Shown in pieces: positions 1-11,958 of a stretch of 60,000 bases of DNA; within the stretch, counting starts at the first letter, position 1; every line of letters starts with the position of its first letter. A program made the translations under genes and the position numbers. The notes under the pieces are model-generated. The model worked only from the letters and a program-made list of their open reading frames with translations, had not been told where the DNA came from and searched no databases. Source of the DNA: Lingula anatina (Eukaryota; Brachiopoda; Lingulata; Lingulida; Lingulidae); contig NW_019775786.1 of NCBI RefSeq assembly GCF_001039355.2, positions 64,001-124,000 of the forward strand, in the 5' to 3' direction.

Positions 1-498
1 CATCACTTTAAGAGGATGGACAAGTGAGTGATAATGGTGGCAAATTGGCAGTGAGATGAATAAAGATCTTTTACAGGAACTCCATAGAAAATACTCAAGG
101 AGAATGCATGGCGTGCCTACTTGTACATGAAAATTGTTATGGGAAAGCAGATCAAGTCATGATATGGGTAAAGGCCTGTAGCTAGTAATTTCAGAGATAT
201 GGGGGGGGGGGTCTTTTAATGAAAAAGTGGACTTTTTACCATAAAATTCTCTTGTACATAGATCAAATTTTACCCAGAGTGGACCTTTTCCCAGCAAAAA
301 GGGTGGTTCTTTCAAACCCCGACCCCCCCCCCCCCTCGACTACTGGCCTGGTGTATATGATGTTAATATTGTTTCCTGGTTATCTCAAATTTTTTCATGG
401 GATGTTTACTGCACATATTGTTTTTCAATCATACATTAAACAGGTTAAATCAAATTTTGAGTCAAAATGATCCTCGCTAGAGGCTCAGATAAGTAGAC
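1..498. other. Window start, no gene recognised
   Basis: No convincing coding exon is visible. The segment holds G- and C-homopolymer runs (about 201-210 and 323-336) and one arm of a dispersed repeat described separately. Short open frames here are low complexity. Confidence 0.5.
224..352 (+). repeat. Dispersed repeat with poly-C segment (family also at 6590-6745)
   Basis: The order of blocks AAAAAGTGGAC, then GTGGACCTT, then GGTGGTTCTTTC followed by a C-rich run is found again in reverse complement at 6590-6745. Two diverged copies in opposite orientation identify an interspersed repeat. No terminal repeats or coding capacity were recognised. Confidence 0.5.
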
Positions 499-792
499 AT
501 AGGCCCCACTTAGAATAGATGATCCATGTATTAACTGATCCGCGACTAAATATGGCCGACCACACTTCAGAAGAGATGCCGCTAATTCTCGATGGCCACC
601 CCGCCTCTACACAAGCCATCGCTGCAGTGACCTAGCAATTAAACCTCAGAGCCAAGGTTTATTCCCTTTAATGGCATGTGTGGAGGCGGGGAGACCATCA
701 GGAATCAGCAGCACCTCTTTTGAAGTGTGGTCGGCCATATTTAGTCAGCAGATCAGTTAGTGCTCGGATAATCTATTCTGTATGGGGCCATA
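499..792. mobile_element. Foldback/MITE-like element, GATCCGC...AAATATGGCCGAC family
   Basis: The left arm (about 499-585) and the right arm (about 705-792) are inverted repeats of roughly 85 bases sharing the core AAATATGGCCGACC. The interior is non-coding. The same core recurs, usually as a pair of inverted arms 100-200 bases apart, near 5.1, 18.5, 19.6, 21.3, 26.3, 27.3, 29.0, 47.1 and 48.1 kb. It is therefore a dispersed non-autonomous DNA-transposon-like family. Superfamily undetermined. Confidence 0.7.
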
Positions 793-2527
793 GAGCAGAT
801 ATTCTGTCGTAAGTGTAATGTGAGGTTGGATATTGTGTACTAAATATAAATATTACTGTCACAGTGAGGTGAAGTCATGGTCCATCAACACAAGTTATAT
901 TGCTTTTTTAATTCACGTTTTTTTTTTTTTTTCTTTAATATAAACTGGGTTTTAACATGAGAGGGTTTGTACAGTTTACAAAGGGAAATATAAACCAGGA
1001 AATTTTTTAAGCCATGTCTGTAATACCATCTTTATAAGTTCGTGAATTAACTCAGTGAAGGTGAGATGCTGCCCTTGCCATTTCATGTTTTCTAACTCAT
1101 CAGCAATAAATTGTACAGGTTTTATTTAATTAAGGAACACATTGTGTTACAGACCTCTTTGTAGAGGAAATTAATGTTTTTTTTCCCTTATCACCATGGT
1201 ATATCATCTCTAAAAACAATGAAAAATGACAATTTCTTTATTCTATGATCCCAACTTTTGACCCTCTCATATAATGCATACAGACACTGATGAATTGTCT
1301 ACGTAGTTATTAATAAATTTAGAATTCCTTAAATGGTTTACCGATATTAATTCTCTCAAAGGTTTTGGATGTTATATACCTTGGTGCATAATGGAGAATT
1401 TGGTGTAGTTTAATTGAAAAATATTATAGCTATTATTTATATATGTGAAGGTCTTACGTGAATGTATTAATATTCATTTGGGTCATGATTAGATTTCTTT
1501 ATTGATGAGACTGATTGTTAACAATATTTGTTAAATTTTGTCCTGTGTTGGTTGTAGATGTGAATATATATCTGCAGTTTTTTTTTTTTTTTTTTTTTTT
1601 ACGACTTTGGTCATACTCCCTATGTGTTCACTTCATTTGTTGTAACAGGTGATTTGTAAACTTGGATCAATTTCTGCACAGAACTTGTAAAAGGCACATG
1701 CAAAAATTACAAAATGAAAAAAAAAAGTTTTGTGTGTGTCTCAGTGGGAAACCGTGAGCTTTGGAATTTGCAGTTTGCAGGTGACTTGCCCAATTTCTCT
1801 ATCTGACTTAAGGAAATATTTCTTATTTTTCTTGGTAATAATGTATTTGGAGGGAATGCTTTTTTTCTGAATTGGTAATAATACTTTCGGTTTTTATCTG
1901 CACAGCATTTAAATACACGTTTTGTTTTATCTTAGAACTTATTTTCCCTATAAAAGAAGAACTGTAGTGCCACTTATTTTAATTTATTTTATAGTATTTT
2001 GGTGGCTGCTGCATCAATTAATTTACATGTAAAGAAGCATATAACTTTTAAATTGTAAGTCTGTATTTTTGTATAGAACAGTAACATTCATAAGGAGTGA
2101 GTCTGTGTGCTTATTGTGCATATCTTTATAAGTTTTAATCTGATTTATATTTTTGCTTGTACACTATTCCATGGGGGGTGGGGGGGGTGTCACCTAGCAT
2201 AGGCCTATAACGTTGAGACTGATTGTACAAAAGATATCTTGGGTTTGGACATGAAATTTTGTAGAATCCAGAAAGAAGAAAAAGTCAAACAAAATTTATT
2301 CTATTTTTAGGGCTATGTGTGAAGTCAAGAACATAAAACATATCAATCTATTTTGAAATATTCCGCCAAAACAGCTCTGAAATTGTGGTTCATTTTTTTT
2401 CTTGTTTTTTTTTTATGCTGGGGAAGAGATTTGTGGTTCCTAAGTACGGTATCTTTATTTTGTGTACCATAATTTGTTTGTCGGGTTCTGTAGGATATAC
2501 CTGTACACTGTTTAAAGGACAACTTGT
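793..2527. other. Non-coding AT-rich stretch
   Basis: No supported gene. It contains poly-T runs near 920 and 1578-1600 and a G-run near 2174. It could be 3'-untranslated or intergenic DNA of an upstream gene, but nothing in the sequence decides that. Confidence 0.4.
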
Positions 2528-2532
2528 TGTAG

Positions 2533-2701
2533 CAGGGGCGGATTTAGGGCGTCTTCTGGGTCTTCCGGAAGACGGTCAGATTTTCAAATTTACACGGACG
2601 GGTATCTAATTTTACTCTGTCGGAAGACGGTCAGAAATGGAGGATGGATCAACAAAGATGATTTGGAAGACTGTCAGAAAATATTTCTGGATCCGCCCCT
2701 G
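2533..2701. mobile_element. hAT-like non-autonomous element (169 bp) with 5-bp target duplication
   Basis: It starts CAGGGGCGGAT and ends ATCCGCCCCTG, perfect 11-bp inverted termini. TGTAG directly flanks both sides (2528-2532 and 2702-2706), a 5-bp target duplication. A second copy lies at 58930-59097 with its own 5-bp duplication. The termini resemble those of hAT elements; 5-bp duplications suggest a hAT5-type group (inference). No transposase is encoded. Confidence 0.8.
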
Positions 2702-2706
2702 TGTAG

Positions 2707-3305
2707 TGCATATGAATTCGTTTTTGAACACCGATAGTGAAAGATAATTTCCCATTATTTAATCCCAGAAAAGCCGCCCCTTAAGAACAAGTTTGCATGG
2801 ACCAAATTTAAAATGAAGACCTCTTCAGTTGTGAGATGTCATAGACAGGTCAATGAAACTAGGACAATGAATTGATATGAATTTTATTCATGGGGTGCTT
2901 GAACATGCTGTTGTATTACGTAGAAAATCTTGAAACTACCTATTCACCAACAAAGTTGTTCTGGTTCTGATTCCACATACTTGTTATTACAGTGTACATG
3001 ATTGGGCGTTGTTTGTGGTGAACTTTGAAATCAGACTCCTTCCTGCCAGGTTTGTCGTTTTTAATATTTGACTCACTGTTATTATGGAGATAGAGTTTAG
3101 TATTTTCACTCGTAACGGTGAAAACAGAAATGTAGAACCCGAATTTGGGTTTATAGATCTCAGTTTTCTTAACAGTTGATTGCTAAAATGCTCCTTTGCG
3201 ATAAAGGAAAATTACTGAAACTTTTTGAAAAATAAATATTGTCCTTATAGGCCTATATACGTCTATAGATCAGTGTACGTTTTGCACAGGAATTAGCCAA
3301 AGATG
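2707..3305. other. Non-coding stretch
   Basis: No exon, RNA gene or repeat recognised. Confidence 0.35.
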
Positions 3306-3534
3306 TTAAAGGGACAACGACTGTTCGTATGTGATTCATATTTCACAATATTAACATTGTACACAACTCATAGAAATATAATAAACTACATTTGTCCACC
3401 AAAGCAGCAGTTATCGCAATTATTTTGGAGTCTGTGTTTGCCATCAGACCACATGGACCTTCATAGATGCGGAAATCCCATTTTTTTTTTTTTTTTTTTT
3501 TTTTGCCAAAACGAACAGTTGTTATCCCTTTTAA
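3306..3534. mobile_element. MITE, TTAAAGGGA...TCCCTTTTAA family
   Basis: Inverted ends: TTAAAGGGACAACGACTGTTCGT on the left (with drift) and CGAACAGTTGTTATCCC on the right, followed by TTAA. The interior has the family blocks seen at 3928, 32897, 34004 and 54014: a CACAAT/ATTGT segment, CTCATAGAAATATAAT, and a GACCACATGGACCTTCATAGATG segment. A poly-T run splits the right half. Non-coding. Confidence 0.7.
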
Positions 3535-3927
3535 CATGCTTTAACATGGTAATATATTTGGCACTACAATACAAGTTTTACAAAACAAACGTTTAAGGTT
3601 TAACTTGTGTCCTACCAAAATATGTTAGTTGAGGGAATGCAGCCCAGTGCCATCCCAACGTTCTTGTTTGTTCTACCGAAATTGTTCCAAGAAAATTTTC
3701 AAACATGTGTTCACTTGATTGTTACAAATTTCTTATTCAGGGTTATATAATAATGTTCACGGAAAAGGTGACAAGTGGCTCGACAGTAGCAATAACTTTT
3801 ACGAAATGTACCTCCGCCAAGGAGCTTATGTTTTCGCCTCTGTTTGTCTGTTCGTCACCAGCCTAATTAAAAAAGTTATGGATAGATTCTGAAGATATTC
3901 CCAGGAAAGGTCAGAAATGGGCTAACT

Positions 3928-4267
3928 GAAAGATATAAGAACTGTTCGTATGAGAATCATACTTCCCATTGAATACATTGTAAACAACTCGAAGAAATCT
4001 AAGAAATTTCATTTTACCAGCCGAGCAGCGGTTATCACAATTGTTCTGGAAGTTGTGCTTGCCATTAGACCGTGTGGACCTTCAAGTGGTAGATGGCTTT
4101 AATTACCTCTGTAATGATCTCTGAAGAGATTGCATGACAAAAAATTAATAATTATAAAAATAGATTAATAAAAACTTGAGAAAGACGAGCTTTTGAACGT
4201 CGAATAGATTCGTTAACCCAAGGAAAATCTGTTTTTTGGTCAAAACGAACAGTTGTTATCCCTTTCA
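3928..4267. mobile_element. MITE, AAAGGGATAA family, second diverged copy
   Basis: It starts AAAGATATAAGAACTGTTCGT and ends ACGAACAGTTGTTATCCCTTT, an inverted pair. The internal segments (GACCGTGTGGACCTTCAAG, TCTCTGAAGAGATT, CAAAACGAACAG) match the other copies. The left terminus has drifted. Non-coding. Confidence 0.7.
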
Positions 4268-4518
4268 AAGCGATAAGATTTTGGTGATGGCCCTTCGGCT
4301 AATTAACGGTTACTCATTTGTTTTGGCGGAGGTCTGCGTTCTCTGAGTACTTTTCTAGCTTTATTGTACTCCACATTGTTCTTTCAAAAATTTCCGTTTT
4401 AAGAATGCCGAATGGGATGCGGGGCAGTTGGCCTTATACCCTCGCCTCTCCTCCCCCCCCTCCGGTCCGCCTCTCAGTTTTGCTCACTTGCCAAACTCTG
4501 TGATAGACTTGGTAATAC

Positions 4519-4661
4519 TACCCTCTACCAGGGCGACAGATTGATTTTTCACAAGATATCCACAGATATGTCTTTAGATATGTCTTTATGTCATTTGATT
4601 TTCTGACTTTGGGAAAATTTGCCTGTAATATCTGCCACCCTGGTAGAGGGCAGGGTACTCC
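4519..4661. mobile_element. Short foldback element with ACCCTCTACCAGGG arms
   Basis: The inverted termini are ACCCTCTACCAGGG and CCCTGGTAGAGGG. A related left arm with the same following segment (ACAGATTGA, ATATGTCTTTAGATA) lies at 40209-40270, so the element is dispersed. Non-coding. Confidence 0.6.
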
Positions 4662-5119
4662 GCACGCGTGCGTATCATTATTGTATGATTATATTTGTAC
4701 ATAGGGCACCATAACCGTATGATGTACATTTTGTACCTTTTAGATTCTTTGAATTTTTTTCTTCAGATTTAAACTGACGTTGTTGGGTCCTTGTTGTGTT
4801 TAACTTTAAAATATTGACATAAAGCATAAATATTTTCTTTCCGGTTTGAATTAAAGTTGAAATTTTGACATATTAATAGTTTTGAATCTGGGGAAGGGTT
4901 TAATTGATTTTGTCATGTTACGTTTTTGTTAACAGGTTATAGTTTAGTCTCCAGGGTTCTGAACATCATTGTGATGTACTTGTGGCATACAGAAAAAAAG
5001 TGCTTTGATAAAATAAACCATCTTTTTCAATGTGCGGTTGTAGATTTGATTTCATTCCTATTAAAAGATATTGCGGTAACCCAGTAATTGTATGGAATCT
5101 ACGGGTATATGTAGGAATC
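4662..5119. other. Non-coding stretch
   Basis: No exon or repeat recognised. Confidence 0.35.
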
Positions 5120-5300
5120 GACTCTTGTATGTTAACGAATGATCCGCAGATTAAATATGGCGTCCCACTAAAAAGCTTACCGCTAAATTCAGGATCAGAC
5201 TCTGAATAGATTTCCTGTAGGGATTACGCACCAAGCATCCAAGTGGGTCGGCCATATTTGATCTGCGGATCTGTTTGTCCCCTGTTCTGTATGAGCTCAT
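5120..5300. mobile_element. Foldback element, GATCCGCAGAT family
   Basis: The left arm GATCCGCAGATTAAATATGG (5141-5160) is matched by the inverted right arm CCATATTTGATCTGCGGATC (5253-5272). The flanking arm sequence is also partly complementary. Same family as 499-792. Confidence 0.7.
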
Positions 5301-5574
5301 TGTGTTCAAGTACATATAGCATAACCCCGTTTCATAAAAAACGTGATTTCAGAAGTTGACACAGCACCTTGTCACCTTCCACCGTCTTCCTTACTGCTCT
5401 GCATTCAATGCATGTGCCATTTTTCGATGGCTGATTCCAGAGATCCTTAGCAACAGTGAACAATATTCGCATATATACACTACCCCAAGACGGATACACT
5501 TTCCCGCAGCTGTAGGATAACTCTTAGTGCCGTAGTTGCGTCACAGAGTGGAGGGGGGGGCGGGAGCGCAAAAA

Positions 5575-5610
<36 letters not shown>

Positions 5611-6423
5611 AATAAACCAGTGACACGACGCCACCTGTGTCACTCTGAGAATGACAAAGATGTCCGAGGGCTATATCGAAATACGTGAGTGATTAAGTTT
5701 TTATTAATTTGTGACAAAAGAGTTATTCATTGCTATTGGGTCTGAATGTATGGTCAGAAGTTCAGATAAGCGTGTGGACCTGAATATAAAAAAAATCAGA
5801 AGGAAATGGCGACATAATGTCTTTTTTTATTTTTAAAGGTCAGAATAGGGAAAGATTAGTAGCCATGCTGAGTATGCAGACACAGAAAATAGGACATTAT
5901 TAAACGCGGCCAAACAGACTGAAAAATACTAGTAATTATGAAAGTCGTATCGCTAATACTTCCTGCACAATAAGTCGAGTTCCCAGAATTACAATTAATA
6001 ATTCTTGTTAGCAGCAGTCCACGCAGCAGATCAGCGACGCGTTTTCTGGAAACCCTGTTGGGAATCCAAAAGAGAAAACAGACACAGAAATTGCACTATT
6101 ATGCTTTGTTCAAGAATTGGAATAATAGGAGTAAAGAGACTCACCTGAAATGTCACCAGTGTTACAATTGTTGGAGGTAGTCGGTTTGATAACGCTGTAA
6201 ATGCGACTGCGGCAATTGAATCACGCTTTTTTAAAGATTTAATCGATAAAACAAGCCTGAACTGCAAAATATTACCAAGAAGATGAGGCAAGTTTTCAGA
6301 TTAACATTATCTATCGTCATGCAGCACTATGCCGAAAGTTTTAGATCGAAAATTTGGTCTGCTACACGATTCTCAATACAGATCTATACAATATTTTTTT
6401 CTATCAAAACAGCTGCAATTTTT

Positions 6424-6457
<34 letters not shown>

Positions 6458-6589
6458 ACCACTTTTATTTGTTTGGGGTCAAAGTACACTACAATTTTGG
6501 TCTAAAAGTCGAGACTAATTTTTGGGCTAATGCTTTTTTGACAAAACGGCAAAACAGACCCCATCATAGGCTTTGTCAAGAGCCAGACA
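5301..6589. other. Non-coding stretch with (AAAT)n microsatellite
   Basis: An (AAAT)n tract lies at about 5570-5609, preceded by a G-run, and a poly-T tract at about 6421-6456. Short open frames near 6031-6291 and 6283-6651 show no recognisable domain. Confidence 0.4.
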
Positions 6590-6745
6590 CGTACATGTGT
6601 AGTAGGGGGAGGGAGGGGGCGGAGTTTCGAAAGAACCGCCCTTTTGGCTAGAGAAGGTCCACGCTGAATCAAAATAAACCTAGCTTCTATGCCACTTCTC
6701 AAATTTTGCTTGAACAACGGAAGTAAAAAGGTCCACTTTTTCAAA
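6590..6745 (-). repeat. Dispersed repeat, reverse orientation of 224-352
   Basis: In reverse complement it carries the same ordered blocks as 224-352: AAAAAGTGGACC, GTGGACCTTCTC, AAAAGGGCGGTTCTTTCGAAA and a C/T-rich run. Confidence 0.5.
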
Positions 6746-7189
6746 AAAAAAAAAAAAAACTTCCATCCCTCCCACGCCCCCTCTGAAATCGCTGGCTTCA
6801 TGTCTGAGAACCCTGATTATAAAGAATCGTGATGTCGTGCCACAGTTAAACGGTGAAAAGAAGGATAATCACTCATCTTTACTGGCACTAGAAACTGATT
6901 ATTTCTTAGTAGCAACTTGTTTCGTGTTCGAAGTGTCTACGAAATCGTAGAGTAGTGCAACATATATATTATCTGCCTGTAGTTAAATAAATTGTCCTTG
7001 AGTACGTCTCTGTTATAGGTTGGCAGGTTTTGGGTTGAAGAGTTCAAAACGCTTACGCCAACTCCTATTTCCTACTTATAGACGACGGGGTATCGGTTTT
7101 ATCTCCGTGAATAATGTTTTAGCATTAAGAAAAAAGTTGATTGTTGAGATTACTAATAGGCCTATATGTGTGAGTATAAATAAGAGTAA

Positions 7190-7460
7190 GAATAAAAATA
7201 CTAATAATAATGATAAACAGTTCTTTTAAATCTCTCTCCAAATTCGTCTCAGCGCTGTGAGAAAAATAAGAATTCAGTTTGTCACTAAAATACATGCATA
7301 TAGGTTCATGCACAAAGGCAGACAATATGAAAGACCTAACTGCACAACTGTAAAAATAGGATCAATGCAACAAATAAAACAGTTGTCTTGTAGACAAATA
7401 AGAAAAAAAAAAGAATAGAAAAGTTTATTAAGAGGAAAAAACTAAATATAGAATTTAAAG
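7190..7460 (-). mobile_element. LINE 3'-end remnant, L2/CR1-like tail
   Basis: Read on the minus strand it contains CACAGCGCTGAGACG followed by a short spacer and an ATT-rich tail. This is the 3'-terminal pattern of L2/CR1-type LINEs, and the same CAGCGCTGAGACG block occurs in the better preserved remnant at 13883-14215. The 5' limit is uncertain and no reading frame survives. Confidence 0.45.
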
Positions 7461-8217
7461 AATGTCACCTCACACACCAATTTTGGTATATATAATTTTA
7501 TGGAGATAAAATTTTATGATTTAAAATTTAAAATACAAAGTGGATTGACCTTCTGCATGTGGAACGCAGTGATCCCAAATAACTTGATCTAAGCAACGTA
7601 CACTGACGCTACTTCTTTCCCAGATTACAACGCGATTTTGAGTGATTGACGTTGCAACCATTACCAAAAACATACGTTTGGGCCTAAGTGCGTGTCTCTT
7701 AGCAAGTACGCTGTTAATTGAGTCAATCTTTTTTTAGCTGTGGAAAGGAGATCTGCTCCTTGACTTCAACTTCGCTTGTTAGTGACGCCAATCACGGCGA
7801 CATAAGTTCGAAAAAATGATATAACTTCCATGTGCCAGCCATTTAACACCATGCCAGAAAAGGGGTTAATAACAATGTCGTCAGAGCGCTGACGTCTTTC
7901 CTTTGTGTCCTTTGCAGTGACGTTTTCGAGTGGGCGAAGCGAGCAGACAAGTCATTACCAATCAAAAGAAATCAATCCAGTGTCAATTTCACGTGACTTC
8001 TGTCTGTGGAAAATAGAATATATGTATATATGTAATGTTGTTTATCCCAACATACGCGTATCATTACAGGTGCCAAAATATGCTCTCGTCAATTACATGT
8101 GCATTTTATATTTGCGAATAAGCAGAAAGAGATCTAGAACGATGCTGTAGAGTTTCAAGGTTCGCCCTACTCTGTACCTGCTCGCTTGGTTTCTTTTGTC
8201 TTGCTTTTTATTGAAAT
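7461..8217. other. Non-coding stretch
   Basis: No supported gene or repeat. An 81-codon open frame (7905-8150) shows no domain or exon-like boundary pattern. Confidence 0.35.
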
Positions 8218-8240
8218 GTGTGTGTGCGTGTGTGCGTGCG

Positions 8241-8279
<39 letters not shown>

Positions 8280-8281
8280 AT

Positions 8282-8314
<33 letters not shown>

Positions 8315-8346
8315 GGAGAGAGAGAGAGAGACAGAGAGAGAGAGAG
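8218..8346. repeat. (TG)n-(GA)n compound microsatellite
   Basis: Interrupted TG dinucleotide repeat from 8218 to about 8305 followed by AG repeats to about 8346. The open frame through it is only a repeat translation. Confidence 0.9.
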
Positions 8347-9002
8347 TAAGGGGGAGGGGTTAATATCCTCTTTCAGATGCCCATTGTCGCAGCTGGCATT
8401 ACTGAAATGTGCTAGTTGAGAAAAACAATAACGTGTGGATTGCTGTCTAGTGAATCAAACATTGCTTCACACGGGCTGAGAAAACATTACGTGTGGGTGT
8501 GTTTTACATCGCCTGAACCACCATGTTACACTTACTTATTACGCTGGATCTATTAAAATAATAGGAAACGTTTACCGAATATCATACTCGAGGCTTTTTT
8601 TTTCATTCCTATAAGGGTCCGCTGGGGGGTGGTGGTGTATGATCAGAGTTCACGTGAAATAAAATCATCAATTCGCAAATCACAGCAAATACTTATCTCG
8701 CTGATAATGCGAGTCGAAAATCACTGATCATTCGTTTTACGAATGACGAAGAATAAAAAGCCGCAGTCACGGGAATAGGGTGCTTTACGGATCGTGCTAA
8801 TTAATATGAACGTTTCACGTATCTCGGGAAATAAAACGTGGATTTCAAAATAAACAAAAATACACAAGGGGACCCTCTATAAGGGACCCTCTACATTTCA
8901 CAGATAACGCTACATAAAAAGAACGTTCACGCATCATGGGAAATCAAAATTGACTCTCGTAGTACGGTCACGTATGAGAGCAAAAAAAAAAAAAAATTAT
9001 TT

Positions 9003-9145
9003 ACATGCAGACAACTGGCCGATCATTTAGCATTTATTTTGCAACCAAAGCGATATTTGTGCCTTTCTACGACCGCAGCGATGCCAGTTTCATGGTGGCA
9101 AAAAGGACGCCATCCGGCCAGTGTAAATGGGGTTTAAGCAAAACT
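9003..9145. mobile_element. Partial copy of the 50951-51163 element
   Basis: The blocks ACAACTGGCCGATCATT, GACC(G/A)CAGCGATGCCA and AAGGACGCC, then CCAGTGTAAA with a G-run, match in order the right half of the element at 50951-51163. The left terminus is not found. Confidence 0.55.
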
Positions 9146-10639
9146 ATTCCATGCCTGATAATGTGCGTATTCTTGCTCGTGGAGGCGTGCAAGCATATCC
9201 CATGCTAAATTCCATGACCTCTCGGCAAGCCAATTAACTGATTATCAGAGGGCAAATTTATGCCCATTAAATACGCAAGACTGCCTCGCCTATGGAATTT
9301 TTAGATGATATATTGGTAGGGATCAGCTTGTCTAGATTACATCAATTTCCTAATGAATGAGTCAGTTCAGCGTGCGTGCCTTACTCCGCGAGACAGACCT
9401 ATGCTCGAACCGATCCGCTGACTGACAGATCCACCCCCCCACCCCCATCCCCCCCCCCAAAAAAAAAAAANACACAATAAAATACCTTCATTTCTTATAC
9501 AGCAGTCTACGAAAATTATCCATTTAGTTTCCAAAGAATGATTCTAAGATCACTAAAACGCATCTAGCCCAGGTGAATCAAATTCTATAGCCTTTTATGG
9601 TATGGTCATCATTTCATTCCCTGGAATGAGGTTCGGTACCTGTAGGCAGATATTCGATGGACATAGTTAGAACCTAAAATAAATGAATGTATTCTTTATT
9701 GATTTTATATATGACGAGCAATTAATCATAACACCAGCAAGCTTTACTCCTCAGGATCTGTATTAATATAAAAAAGCATCTGCCCCCCCCCCCCCCCATC
9801 CCCCCCCCCCAAAAAAAAAAAAAAAACACACACACACACACACACACACACCAAAAGTATCGAAATAGTATAAAAAGTTTTAATTCTGTAGTCATGATAT
9901 TACTTGAAAAAATTGACAGAGGCAATAAAAAATGCGTAAATAATTGATACCCCGACGCCAACACGACAATCACGCTGCCAAGTTGATGCAGAAATTAGCA
10001 CCTGTCCATTATCAGCGCAGACGACAAAAATCGGTTGCAGACGACAGTCGTTTGATGTGTTGAACGACTTATACGGGTAAACTAAAACACGTCGTTAAAT
10101 TAACTGCTGTCGTTTCAACGTACGTTTTACCGACGACGATGGAGGATTGGGAAAAAACGACAGTGAGCGACACAGATGCAGTGCCATCTGGTAGAAGATA
10201 ATGACATCAATCAATTCGCGTCTTCATTAGCTTTCCGTTGTCATAACACCGTGACAAGTGCTAGTCACAGGTCAACGCTTTAGTCAGGGTGAGAGACAGA
10301 ACAGTTAGAATTCACGGTGAGCACTCAGGGGACAGTGGACGTTTGTATTGATCAAAAGGCAGTGACTGACCAAAAGAGATCGAAAACGAAAACGATCAAA
10401 GTCCTTATAATTCAGAGGTGATATTAATAGTCGTGGTGGGAATCGGCACAGGAAACCAAGTGAGTGATAAAAAAAACTTATAAACACTATTTAGATTTTT
10501 TTGAATAATCGTCCACAAAAAGGTCTAAAGGGAAGCACAGCTGTTGACGTTATCACTATAAGCGGTGAGTATGAAATCTTGTTTATTTTCATATATGATA
10601 ATTATCAAACACTAGCCGAAATACCTTCATACCGTTGCC
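9146..10639. other. Non-coding stretch with homopolymers and a single N
   Basis: It contains C-run/A-run tracts at about 9434-9470, ending in a lone N at 9471. A C-run, A-run and (CA)n tract occupies about 9782-9851. No gene is supported. Confidence 0.4.
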
Positions 10640-10642
10640 TTA

Positions 10643-10982
10643 TGCCCCTATTTCACACAGACCACGAATCCCGCGAATCGTCAGGAATTGACAAATTTCA
10701 GGATTCGTGGTTGAATCGCAATCAGTTCGTGAAGTTCTTAACAGATTCGTATATATTCGTAGTCAGTTCTTGCAATTCTTGATCAATCACGAACTGATTA
10801 CGATNNNNNNNNNNNNNNNNNNNNNNNNNNNNNNNNNNNNNNNNNNNNNNNNNNNNNNNNNNNNNNNNNNNNNNNNNNNNNNNNNNNNNNNNNNNNNNNN
10901 NNNNNNNNNNNNGACCACGAATCCTGAAATTTGTCAATTTCTGGCGATTCGTTGGATTCGTGGTCTGTGTGAAATAGGGGCA
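10643..10982. mobile_element. PIF/Harbinger-like foldback element with TTA target duplication and an internal gap
   Basis: Left end TGCCCCTATTTCACACAGACC and right end GGTCTGTGTGAAATAGGGGCA are perfect inverse complements, with an arm of about 70 bases. TTA flanks both sides (10640-10642 and 10983-10985). The arms continue into a gap of Ns (10805-10912), probably because the hairpin could not be assembled. 3-bp TTA duplications are typical of PIF/Harbinger elements. No transposase visible. Confidence 0.75.
10805..10912. other. Assembly gap (108 N)
   Basis: Run of N inside the foldback element. Open frames reported across it are meaningless. Confidence 0.95.
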
Positions 10983-11083
10983 TTACAGCCAACATGGACA
11001 TACCCAACAAACACATACCGTTATTATTACGTTACCATAACGTTAATTTTACCAAAAAAAAGCTATGGCCACGTTATGGTAAC

Positions 11084-11085
<2 letters not shown>

Positions 11086-11175
<90 letters not shown>
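11086..11175. repeat. (TA)n-(GA)n microsatellite
   Basis: TA repeat to about 11138 followed by GA repeat to 11175. The same compound design occurs beside exon 3 in units A and B. Confidence 0.9.
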
Positions 11176-11180
<5 letters not shown>

Positions 11181-11687
11181 CATCAAATATGTTCTAAAGA
11201 TTTCAAAAATAAAATGCAAATACAAATGAAATAAAAAAAGTTAAAAGGATTAATTTAGCTAAAAAAAGTAATGTTATTATAATAAAGAGAAAAATGTCCA
11301 ATGGCTATGTTATGTTTTAAAAGTAAAGAGAATCCACAGCAGTCCACTTGAATAAAGTAAGTAGTGGTCTGGCCTTTCTCGCAATTTAACAGACATATTA
11401 TTTATGTCCCCTCATTAACCCAAGCGAAAGTATAAGTAAACGGCAAACAGAATATACGGTGTTCGAAATTTGGCCGATGACGTCCACTTTTATTGAAAGG
11501 TCCCTCAAATAAAAGAATTGTGTAAAGTTATTATATAGCATTAGATAATGTTGAGTAATTTAAAATTACGTTATGTAATGGCATAAATAATAAATTTCCA
11601 AACAAACAGAGAACATATTTTCATTTGTTGGGTATCCTATTCGATTTGGATAGTGAAATTTCAAGTAAAAAACAGTAAAACCATGCA
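11176..11687. other. Non-coding stretch
   Basis: No gene or repeat recognised. Confidence 0.35.
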
Positions 11688-11693
11688 TATATG

Positions 11694-11958
11694 CAGAGGC
11701 GTATCTAGGATTATTTGAAGGGGGGGGGGAGGGTCCTCGGATGCCAAGCCGACCCTTGCCCCTCCCACTTGGCGTGGGGCTCGGGGCTCTTTCACGGGCC
11801 CCGAAAAAATTTTGGTATTTTAGAGGGCGAACAGTGCCATTTGGTAAGGTTTAGACCTATTCGTATGATTCAGCTAGTCAAAAGTCTAATTTCAAGAGGG
11901 GACCATTGGTGTGATTTTTTTTCAGAAATCGAACCTGCTCCCCCCAAATCCGCCACTG
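11694..11958. mobile_element. hAT-like element (265 bp) with 6-bp target duplication
   Basis: It begins CAGAGGCGTATCTAGGATT and ends AAATCCGCCACTG, degenerate inverted termini. TATATG flanks both sides (11688-11693 and 11959-11964). It aligns over its length to 59519-59786, sharing GGCCC, TTTTGGTATTTT, CAGTGCCATTTG and GACCATTGGTGTGATTTTTT. Non-autonomous. Confidence 0.75.

Noticed and set aside
8218-8346. CRISPR-like or satellite array
   Set aside because: Plain dinucleotide repeat without spacers; no CRISPR-type structure anywhere, as expected for eukaryotic DNA.
9005-9208. 67-codon frame
   Set aside because: It covers the arm of a MITE found again at 50951-51163.
10707-11234. 175-codon frame
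   Set aside because: It runs across the N gap and a TA/GA microsatellite.
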